The position numbers were made by a program, and so were the translations under genes. A stretch of DNA of 24,290 nucleotides. Origin: Syntrophaceae bacterium UBA2280 (GTDB lineage: Bacteria > Desulfobacterota > Syntrophia > Syntrophales > Smithellaceae). Under the pieces are notes generated by a model. The model saw only the letters and a list, made by a program, of their open reading frames with translations. It was not told the DNA's origin and made no database searches. How positions within the stretch are numbered: the stretch's first letter is position 1; the number at the start of each line of letters is the position of its first letter. Below are positions 16,579 to 22,464 of the stretch, piece by piece. Location of the stretch: positions 26,283 through 50,572 of the forward strand of contig DDWS01000069.1 of the NCBI GenBank assembly GCA_002347685.1, read 5' to 3'.

Positions 16579-17439
16579 ATGAACACTTACAAAGTAACAG
16601 TCCCCCGCGGCACCTTTAACGTTCGGGATTCAGGGAACAAGGAGGGTTTTCCCGTCATCATGCAGCATGGCTGGCCGGAGAGCTCCTATACCTGGGAGCC
16701 GGTGCGTCCCTTCCTGAATGAGAAGCTGAGAATTATTGCTCCGGATCTGCGCGGCCTGGGTGACAGCGAACGGACATTGAAACCGGAATTATACCAGAAA
16801 CGCGAGCTGGCCCGGGACATCATTGAAGTCATTGACGCCCTCGGCATTAAAGATTTTTTTCTGGTCGGTCATGACTGGGGCGGTAATGTTGTTCAGGAAA
16901 TAGCCTTTGCCATTCCCGAAAGAATCCAAAAGCTGGTGTTGATGAATTTCCCTATTATCAGCAACACCAAAGGAAATGCCGAAGCCATGAAGGTTATACA
17001 GAGTTGGGGCTCGGTACCCCTGATGTATCAGTACTTTCAGCAGCAGAAAGGTCTGGCGGAAGCCATGATCAAAGGCAACGAAGAGGTGTGGATCCGCTGG
17101 TGCTTCGGGAAATCCGCCCGGGACGGAAAGATTTCTGAAGAAACGATTCAGGAATACGTCCGGTGCTATAAAATAGAAAACACACCGGCCACCGGCGCTT
17201 CTTATTATCGCGCAATGCGCCACGACATGAAGCGATGGATGGAATTGAGCGGACGGAAACTGCCCATGCCTACCCTATATATTTACGGCAATAAGGACAT
17301 GGTCATCATTCCGGAGTATCTCAACCACATTGAAGAGTGCTTTAATCAAATCGAGGTAAAACAGATCGACGCCGACCATTTTCTCCAGGAGGAAGAACCG
17401 GAGGCTGTCGCCAAATTATTGAACGATTTTTTATTATAG
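16579..17439 (+). CDS. Alpha/beta hydrolase, epoxide hydrolase-like
   Basis: Soluble alpha/beta-fold hydrolase of the epoxide hydrolase/haloalkane dehalogenase branch, with an aspartate rather than serine nucleophile. Visible are the oxyanion motif HGWPES (30-35), DLRGLGDSE (56-64), the nucleophile elbow GHDWGG with D99, an acid candidate D240 in YGNKD and the catalytic H267 in DADHF. A lid insert follows the nucleophile, with tyrosines (ASYYRAM) that could serve as the epoxide-polarising pair. W100 after D99 is common to epoxide hydrolases and dehalogenases; HGWPE favours epoxide hydrolase. Length 286 aa is normal. AAAGGA lies nine bases before the ATG. The SDR gene follows after 22 bases, so the pair likely works on one substrate. 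Confidence 0.9.
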   Translation: MNTYKVTVPRGTFNVRDSGNKEGFPVIMQHGWPESSYTWEPVRPFLNEKLRIIAPDLRGLGDSERTLKPELYQKRELARDIIEVIDALGIKDFFLVGHDWGGNVVQEIAFAIPERIQKLVLMNFPIISNTKGNAEAMKVIQSWGSVPLMYQYFQQQKGLAEAMIKGNEEVWIRWCFGKSARDGKISEETIQEYVRCYKIENTPATGASYYRAMRHDMKRWMELSGRKLPMPTLYIYGNKDMVIIPEYLNHIEECFNQIEVKQIDADHFLQEEEPEAVAKLLNDFLL

Positions 17440-17461
17440 TGTCCATTCGAAAGGAGATTCT

Positions 17462-18250
17462 ATGCAAATCAAGGATAAGGTAGTGGTTGTCACCGGCGGC
17501 GCATCCGGCATCGGACTCGGCCTTTGCCGGCGTTTTGCCGCCGAAGGGGCGAAGGGTGTTGTGGTATCTGATTACAACGGCGCCGGGGCGGCCAGGGTGG
17601 CCGAAGAAATCGGCGGCCTCGCGGTGAAAACCGATGTCGGCGACGAAGCTCAGGTTAAGGAACTGATCGACGTCACCGTCCGCAAGTTCGGCCCGATTGA
17701 CCTTTTCTGCTCAAACGCGGGAATTGCATCACCCGGCGGGGCGGAGGCCCCGAATCAGGACTGGCAGCGGTGCTGGGATGTGCATGTCATGGCCCATGTC
17801 TATGCGGCCCGCGCTGTGCTGCCCTCCATGATCGAGCGAGGCGGCGGGTACCTTTTGCAGACGGCCTCCGCAGGGGGATTGCTCACCACCCTGGGCCAGG
17901 CACCCTATGCAGTCACCAAACACGCCGCCGTGGCCTTCGCGGAATGGTTGTCGATCACCCATGCTCACCAGGGGATCAAAGTCAGCTGTCTTTGTCCTTT
18001 CGGTGTCATATCCGGAATGCTTCCTGAAGATGCAGACGGCATCGGAAAGCTGATACTGAAAACAGCCATCACACCGGATCAATGTGCTGACTATGTCGTC
18101 ACGGCTTTGGAAAAAGAGGAGTTCCTTATTCTGCCGCATCCGGAAATCCTGGATTATTTCCAGGCAAGGACCAACAATCATGAACGCTGGTTGCACCACA
18201 TGCGCAAAGAACAGAAGCAATATGTCCTGGCCTCGGGTACGAATCCATAA
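17462..18250 (+). CDS. Short-chain dehydrogenase/reductase (SDR)
   Basis: Classical SDR oxidoreductase using NAD(P). The Rossmann motif is TGGASGIG (11-18), then S-D-Y as cofactor-selectivity stretch (D37 suggests NAD), NAG (85-87), catalytic S136 in the TASAGG segment and Y149-A-V-T-K153. Length 262 aa is typical. AAAGGAG precedes the ATG by six bases. It follows the alpha/beta hydrolase closely and is ended by a strong hairpin, so the two form a bicistronic unit. A plausible job is oxidation of the alcohol or diol released by the hydrolase, but the substrate is not evident from sequence. Confidence 0.93.
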   Translation: MQIKDKVVVVTGGASGIGLGLCRRFAAEGAKGVVVSDYNGAGAARVAEEIGGLAVKTDVGDEAQVKELIDVTVRKFGPIDLFCSNAGIASPGGAEAPNQDWQRCWDVHVMAHVYAARAVLPSMIERGGGYLLQTASAGGLLTTLGQAPYAVTKHAAVAFAEWLSITHAHQGIKVSCLCPFGVISGMLPEDADGIGKLILKTAITPDQCADYVVTALEKEEFLILPHPEILDYFQARTNNHERWLHHMRKEQKQYVLASGTNP

Positions 18251-18264
18251 CGCCCGTTCATCAG

Positions 18265-18307
18265 GACAACCCCGTCAGGCGACCTGCGGGCGCCTGACGG
18301 GGTTGTC
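18265..18307 (+). terminator. Strong hairpin terminating the hydrolase/SDR unit
   Basis: Perfect 17-bp GC-rich stem (GACAACCCCGTCAGGCG with its complement, 18265-18281 and 18291-18307), loop of nine bases, 15 bases after the SDR stop. No long T-run follows, so it may work as an mRNA 3'-end stabiliser or need help to terminate. Confidence 0.7.
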
Positions 18308-18698
18308 GATGTTGGGTGCATTTCCCGACCATCGCCTTTTACACACGCTTTCAATCCACCCCACACAGCAAATCATTATTGTCGGGAGAGGAAGTATTCT
18401 TGACAGCAACTGCAAGGATGATCGTGAATCATGACTTACTTCCTATAACAAAGCGTCAAGAGATTTTTATCCACATGCTTTGCTTCGAACGATACTCAAT
18501 AAGTTTGGGATAGTCCGGCCGGAGAAAAGGCCAGATTAAAATATTCACCTCCCTTCAAGGCATCCCTCCATATGCTGAGGTTCCACCGTATATTGAGGCT
18601 AAGTGAATCATTTTACACCTTAGGGGCTGTTCTCACCTGTTAACCTAACCAACCGTTATTTAATCATTAATCCTAGCTTCTCGTTCTGGTTTGGCTAT
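18308..18698. other. Non-coding stretch before the sigma54-like promoter
   Basis: About 390 bases without a supportable gene. A TTGACA box occurs near 18400, without a convincing -10. GGCC-GGAGAAAA-GGCC near 18518-18533 is a small hairpin. Short reading frames here have no recognisable product and no ribosome site. Confidence 0.4.
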
Positions 18699-18714
18699 TG
18701 GCAGGCTGTTTGCA
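18699..18714 (+). promoter_or_regulatory. Predicted sigma54 (RpoN) promoter
   Basis: TGGCAGG-CTGT-TTGCA matches the -24/-12 consensus TGGCACG-N4-TTGCW, with exact GG to GC spacing. Transcription would start near 18725, about 83 bases before the small membrane peptide gene. This is the best of three such sites in the region. Confidence 0.65.
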
Positions 18715-18807
18715 CTTACTATTATGTAATTCCGGTCATCTCACCCACGATTCAATTGAGGGTTGAAGCTGATCGATCCGATCGCGTAAAAGAAAGGAGG
18801 AATGGAC

Positions 18808-18879
18808 ATGAATATATTTTACATCATTGGTGTTGTTGTTGTGGTGCTTTTGATAGCAGGCTATTTCGGATTTCGTTAG
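18808..18879 (+). CDS. 23-aa single-pass membrane peptide
   Basis: Very short gene with an excellent ribosome site (AAAGGAGG, seven bases before ATG). The product begins MNIFYIIG, continues as an uninterrupted Val/Leu/Ile run and ends GYFGFR, so it is one transmembrane helix with a positive C-terminal end. Small hydrophobic proteins of this pattern occur widely in bacteria, but I know no established function. It sits about 83 bases after the predicted start of a sigma54-like promoter, so it may be expressed under a specific stress or nutrient state. A longer overlapping frame (18756-19043) is not favoured because it lacks such a ribosome site. Coding is likely given the strong ribosome site and clean membrane-helix composition. 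Confidence 0.65.
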   Translation: MNIFYIIGVVVVVLLIAGYFGFR

Positions 18880-19015
18880 CCCCGGCGCCCCACGATTCAG
18901 ATTATTGCTGCTGCATAATGCAAAACACAAGCATCAACCTGTATATTGAGAGAAAACGGTCAACTCGACTCAGTTCTAAGGATTCAAAGAGTCCTAAGCG
19001 TTTTATGAATATAGA

Positions 19016-19031
19016 GGTGTGGTGTTTGCAG
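19016..19031 (+). promoter_or_regulatory. Possible sigma54-like promoter
   Basis: AGGTGTG-GTGT-TTGCA keeps GG and GC at the right distance and a full TTGCA, but the -24 half is poor. The predicted start near 19042 would leave a leader of about 73 bases before the helix-hairpin-helix gene. Confidence 0.35.
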
Positions 19032-19114
19032 CCATCTGTTTAGTTCCCGGAGACAGACTACTGTACCTCTGCATTCAAAAAATCAATAGTGATGAAAAAT
19101 CAGGGGAGGATGCT

Positions 19115-19375
19115 ATGAAAGAACAAATGAAAGAACTGCAAACACTCGAAGGAATAGGAGAAATTCTGTCGCGGCGCTTAGTCGAATCCGGTTATGACAC
19201 AATAGCCAAAGTTGCTGCAGCAGAGAAAAAAGGGTTAGAGAGAATAGTGGGAATGAATCCGCAAAAGGTACGGTCAATCGTAATCCAGGCCAGGAAGATG
19301 ACGGGAGAAGCTGAAAAAAGACATCATACATGGTCGAAGGACGTTACCCCCCATCATTTACCAAGTTCAATCTGA
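19115..19375 (+). CDS. Small helix-hairpin-helix domain protein
   Basis: An 86-aa soluble protein with tandem helix-hairpin-helix motifs: LEGIGEILSRRLVESGYDTI (about residues 9-28) and LERIVGMNPQKVRSIV (about 39-54). This is the fold used by RuvA, Rad51-type and DUF4332 proteins for non-specific DNA binding, or as protein interaction pairs. The frame is open upstream to 19019, but GGGGAGGA seven bases before the ATG at 19115 fixes the start there. It follows the small membrane peptide on the same strand, 235 bases away. The basic tail (KRHHTW and beyond) could help nucleic-acid binding. Function beyond probable DNA binding is unknown; it is not near repair or recombination genes. Confidence 0.8.
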   Translation: MKEQMKELQTLEGIGEILSRRLVESGYDTIAKVAAAEKKGLERIVGMNPQKVRSIVIQARKMTGEAEKRHHTWSKDVTPHHLPSSI

Positions 19376-19575
19376 GACTCTTCTCTTTTAGTTAAAAAAA
19401 ATGTCCTGGAAATTGTGGGGTTTAAAATCATAACAGATGTTCGCAAAAAACGGAGGGGAAATAGTTTTTGTAGTGTATTGGTATTAGAGAAAACCGTGAC
19501 CATTTCTGATAATTAAAACAGCGATGATGGATTTATCCCGTGATGTTCTTCCTGTACTTTTGTGTTTCAATAAAT

Positions 19576-19609
19576 AAGAAAGGCAGAGCCAACAAACCCT
19601 GCCTTTCTT
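19576..19609 (-). terminator. Intrinsic terminator of the PEP-CTERM gene
   Basis: On the minus strand an 11-bp stem AAGAAAGGCAG/CTGCCTTTCTT with a 12-base loop, followed by TTATTTATT, begins 24 bases after the stop codon of the PEP-CTERM gene. It may also stop readthrough from the helix-hairpin-helix gene. Confidence 0.75.
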
Positions 19610-19633
19610 GCAATAAATCATTTCTATGTTCAG

Positions 19634-20227
19634 TTATTTTTGAATCTTTCTCCTCACGCCCGCCAAACCCATCAGACCAAGACCAAGCAACAGCATCGTG
19701 GTGGGTTCCGGAACGGCAGTGGACGGATTCACATAAGTAAGTTTTGCTTTGATGTTAGTACTACCTGGAACGCCGAATTTGCCATCTTGTAACGCAAGCG
19801 TAAACTGACCACCATTACCGAAATTAAAAATAGCAGGGCTGTCATTCCAGTCTACTACAGCACCGTCAATAATAAAAAGCGTCCACCCATATGTCTCTCC
19901 ATTCACGGTATCTGGTACTGTAGCAGTTGGAGCGGTCCAATTGAAACTTACACTGATTGCTTTTTGAACCGTATCTTCACCAAAATTTACGGTGCTCTCC
20001 GTTGTCCCCACTTTAAAAAGATTGAACCATGCCGTACTCTCACCTACATTCAAATCCCACGTTGTCGGCTGGGTAAGGATCGGATTCCAGTAAAGAACCA
20101 GACCCGGGTCAGATGTGTTAAGTGATACATTGTAGCTGTCTAGCGTGAATGTATCCGCACCTGCCATGCCTGCGACACCAAGAACTAAAAGCCCTGCAAA
20201 AATTAAAGCAATTAAACGTCTTTTCAT
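19634..20227 (-). CDS. PEP-CTERM sorting domain protein
   Basis: Exported protein processed by the exosortase system: it should be secreted, held by its C-terminal helix and cleaved near the PEP motif for release or surface attachment, often with exopolysaccharide. Residues 1-24 (MKRR, hydrophobic core, AGMAGA) are a signal peptide. The C-terminus has VPEPTT, a Leu/Gly hydrophobic helix and the basic end RRKIQK, a textbook PEP-CTERM. The middle is a beta-rich, low-Cys domain (TFTLDSYNVSL at its start) that I cannot assign. The first ATG of the frame (20236) directly abuts the AAAGG ribosome site, so the second ATG at 20227 with eight-base spacing is preferred, giving 197 aa. No exosortase gene lies in the window. 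A sigma54-like element lies upstream, in keeping with RpoN/PrsR control reported for PEP-CTERM genes. Confidence 0.93.
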   Translation of the reverse strand: MKRRLIALIFAGLLVLGVAGMAGADTFTLDSYNVSLNTSDPGLVLYWNPILTQPTTWDLNVGESTAWFNLFKVGTTESTVNFGEDTVQKAISVSFNWTAPTATVPDTVNGETYGWTLFIIDGAVVDWNDSPAIFNFGNGGQFTLALQDGKFGVPGSTNIKAKLTYVNPSTAVPEPTTMLLLGLGLMGLAGVRRKIQK

Positions 20228-20283
20228 AATTGTCATCCTTTCAATTCTTTTTTGGTTATTTTTTATGTCTACCTGCCCCGCTA

Positions 20284-20344
20284 AATATTACTGCTGAAAG
20301 ACTGCATAGAGCATACCATTTCACAACTATTTAATATTACTGCT
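20284..20344. repeat. 12-bp direct repeat flanking the PEP-CTERM promoter
   Basis: AATATTACTGCT occurs at 20284-20295 and again at 20333-20344, 49 bases apart. The copies bracket the sigma54-like element at 20303-20318, one upstream of -24 and one over the predicted start site. A related inverted form (GCAGTATTAATT) lies near 20360. This is consistent with a regulator-binding pair. Confidence 0.5.
20303..20318 (-). promoter_or_regulatory. Predicted sigma54-like promoter of the PEP-CTERM gene
   Basis: Read on the minus strand, TGGTATG-CTCT-ATGCA keeps the GG-N10-GC core of the -24/-12 consensus with two mismatches in the -24 half and one in the -12 half. Transcription would start near 20291, leaving a 64-base leader. 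Confidence 0.5.
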
Positions 20345-20609
20345 ATTTATTTTTTGCGGCAGTATTAATTGTAAATTATTTCGACACTTAAAAGCGGCAA
20401 GAGATGGCTTATGTTACAATATTGCAATAATTACAGTTACTTGTTCTATTTCAAGACTGTAAAGAACTCCAGGCATACTTTCCAATTGGGGTAGTAACAG
20501 ATAATAGTAGATTGATATTAACATATTGCAGGTGCAATCATTGATCAGGCAGGACACAATTTACAGTGTCGATCAATTCAAGTACAGGTCGGGGCATTTC
20601 AAGTGTGAA
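20345..20609. other. AT-rich non-coding stretch between the TPR and PEP-CTERM genes
   Basis: No gene is visible. It may carry upstream activator sites for the sigma54-like promoter; the palindrome ATTGCAAT (near 20422-20429) lies about 105 bases upstream of the -24 element, within the usual enhancer range. No clear terminator of the TPR gene was found. Confidence 0.35.
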
Positions 20610-22244
20610 TTACATTCCCTTCCCTGAATGAATATGGATCACCTGACCGGCACTCTCACCTTTGTCGCTTTTCCGTTTAAGTTTGGCCGCAATTTCGATG
20701 TCAGCGATGGCCTTGTGATCATCGTGGAGTCTTCGATAGGCAAGCCCTCTTTTGTGGTATGCTTGCGCATATTGCGGATTCAGATCGATAGCCCTGGTGA
20801 AATCTTGGACAGCCTGCTGATAATCATTCATCTTGGAATAGGCAATCCCCCGGTTATAGTAGGCCTCTGCATGCTGCGGATCTAGTTCCAGAGTCTTATT
20901 GAAGTCCTTGATCTCGAGAATATAATTACCCAGCCTGCCATAAGCCACCCCACGGTTATTGTAGGCCTCGGCGTAACCGGGATCGAGTTCTATGGTTTTT
21001 TTGCAATCCTCGATCGCCTTTTGAAAATCATTCATTTTGAAGTAGGCGATCCCACGATTATAGTAAGAATCTTCATGAAGGGGATTTAATTCCAGTGCGG
21101 TGCTGAAATCATCGATCGCCCGGATATAGTCACCCATTTTAGCGCAGGCAACCCCTCTGCTGAAGTAGGCCATGGCATCCCGGGGGTTGAGTTCGATCGC
21201 CATGCCGACATCCTTGATGGCCTGTGCATAGTTGCCGAGTTTGGCAAATGCAACCCCTCTGCCGAAGTAGGCCATGGCATCCCGGGGGTCAAGCTCGATC
21301 GTCTTGCCTATATCTTTGATGGCCTGTATATAATTCCCCGCCTTGGCATAGGCAATCCCCCTGCTGAAGTATGCCGTGGCATTCCGGGGGCTTAATTCTA
21401 TCGCTTTACCGATATCCCTGACGGCGTGCATATAGTTTCCCAGTTTGTAGCAGGCAATCCCCCGGTTATGGTATGCCATGGCATACCGGGGGTTAAGTTT
21501 TATCGCACTGCTGGAATCCTTGACGGCCCGCTGATAATCTTCGGTCTTGTAATAAACAACTCCCCGGTTATAATAGGCTTCAGCATACCGCGGGTTCAGA
21601 TCTATGGCCTTGTTGAAATCCTCAATTGCATTTTGAAAGTCGCCGAGTTTACCGTAAACAGTCCCTCTATTATAGTATGCAACGGAATCATGAGGATTCA
21701 TTTCTATGGATTTACTACAGGCTTTTATCGCATCGGTGCTGTTACCGGATATGCCTAACTGGTAGCCTCTTTCAAACCAGCCTTTGGCCGTTAGCTTCTC
21801 GTTTTGGCGCTGATCTGCCTGCTGCGCTTGTCTCTCAGCGCCTGCGTCTGTCATTGCTTCATTCAGCCGGGCATTTTCCCTCAAGAGCTCTTCGGTCTTC
21901 CGGATCAGATGATCTAATGAGCTGCTTTTATCCGGGTCCTCGCAGGGAGGGTCAATGGTTTGGGCTGCATCCTGTGGGGTTGCGGTGATTTTTGCCTTAA
22001 GCCAGTAAATTTTCCCATCCCATGTATCCTCCAGAATCTCGACACTCACAATTCTGGCCATCGGGATTGTCAGCTGGCCTTTTGCCGTCGCAAGGTCGGA
22101 CCTTTCTTCCGGCCTTTCAACATAGGTTCCCAACTCCTCTAAGAAAAGCTTTTTTATCTCCCTGAGAGCGACGGTTCTGCTTGAATTTCTGCTGTCCTCG
22201 TCACTTGCGTGATAGGTGTATTCTTTTATGGTCTGCATTTGCAA
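20610..22244 (-). CDS. Tetratricopeptide repeat protein with N-terminal envelope domain, leader probably frameshifted
   Basis: Protein-interaction scaffold with eleven exact 34-residue TPR units (about residues 153-526), consensus A-x-A-Y-x-N-R-G-x-A-Y-x-K-x-x-x-Y-x-x-A-I. Before them lie a domain with IKEYTYHASDEDSRNSSRT and EDTWDGKIYWLKAKI (residues 6-88), and a coiled coil (about 107-150). From memory, relatives in Geobacter/Desulfo-type bacteria carry this N-terminal domain directly after a signal peptide. Here the frame begins at TTG or ATG codons without a ribosome site and is closed upstream by TAA, while a hydrophobic leader-like stretch ends in another frame at the same point. The true gene therefore probably starts upstream and is frameshifted, or is misread by one base. 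Function is unknown; a role in envelope assembly is inference. Confidence 0.85.
   Translation of the reverse strand: MQMQTIKEYTYHASDEDSRNSSRTVALREIKKLFLEELGTYVERPEERSDLATAKGQLTIPMARIVSVEILEDTWDGKIYWLKAKITATPQDAAQTIDPPCEDPDKSSSLDHLIRKTEELLRENARLNEAMTDAGAERQAQQADQRQNEKLTAKGWFERGYQLGISGNSTDAIKACSKSIEMNPHDSVAYYNRGTVYGKLGDFQNAIEDFNKAIDLNPRYAEAYYNRGVVYYKTEDYQRAVKDSSSAIKLNPRYAMAYHNRGIACYKLGNYMHAVRDIGKAIELSPRNATAYFSRGIAYAKAGNYIQAIKDIGKTIELDPRDAMAYFGRGVAFAKLGNYAQAIKDVGMAIELNPRDAMAYFSRGVACAKMGDYIRAIDDFSTALELNPLHEDSYYNRGIAYFKMNDFQKAIEDCKKTIELDPGYAEAYNNRGVAYGRLGNYILEIKDFNKTLELDPQHAEAYYNRGIAYSKMNDYQQAVQDFTRAIDLNPQYAQAYHKRGLAYRRLHDDHKAIADIEIAAKLKRKSDKGESAGQVIHIHSGKGM
20667..21788 (-). repeat. Eleven tandem 102-base TPR-coding units
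   Basis: In-frame array encoding 11 TPR motifs, each exactly 34 codons. Several units share long identical words (for example the stretch encoding AIELNPRDAMAYF recurs in units 5-7), so local duplication or recombination is recent there. Confidence 0.9.
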
Positions 22245-22345
22245 AATTGAGTATCGCCATTTCCGTAAAGGTTAAAGCGGCCGGATGCATAAACGCCACG
22301 GGTAAAAGGATCAGTTGCATCGCTGCAGCAACTCTCATGCGGCTG
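22225..22345 (-). other. Out-of-frame signal-peptide-like leader of the TPR gene
   Basis: In the frame that is one base away from the TPR frame, codons from an ATG near 22338 encode MRVAAAMQLILLPVAF and a further hydrophobic stretch ending in FANAD, an A-x-A type cleavage site. That point coincides with the start of the conserved IKEYTY domain of the TPR frame. Removing one C near 22227-22231 would fuse leader and mature protein. This suggests a frameshift or sequence error; no good ribosome site was found for the leader either. Confidence 0.4.
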
Positions 22346-22464
22346 TGCCATGTGGAAGAAGCTCTCCTCGACAACAGGTTTTTGTTCACGCTTCGTTGTG
22401 ATCTCAGAAATCACAACATATCTGTATAAATCCAGCGCAAGATGATCCGTTGAGAAGATCAATT

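Noticed and set aside
16383..16619. A 78-codon plus frame overlapping the alpha/beta hydrolase start
   Set aside because: Lys/His-rich product without domain; the hydrolase start has its own ribosome site and the overlap of 41 bases is in a different frame.
20667..21788. Regular 102-base periodicity that could be taken for a CRISPR or satellite array
   Set aside because: The period is exactly 34 codons and encodes canonical TPR motifs; there are no short identical repeats with unique spacers.
22226..22462. A 78-codon minus frame upstream of the TPR gene with AGGAG before an internal ATG
   Set aside because: The product is Cys-rich at its end with no hydrophobic leader and no similarity I can see; the neighbouring frame fits a signal peptide better.
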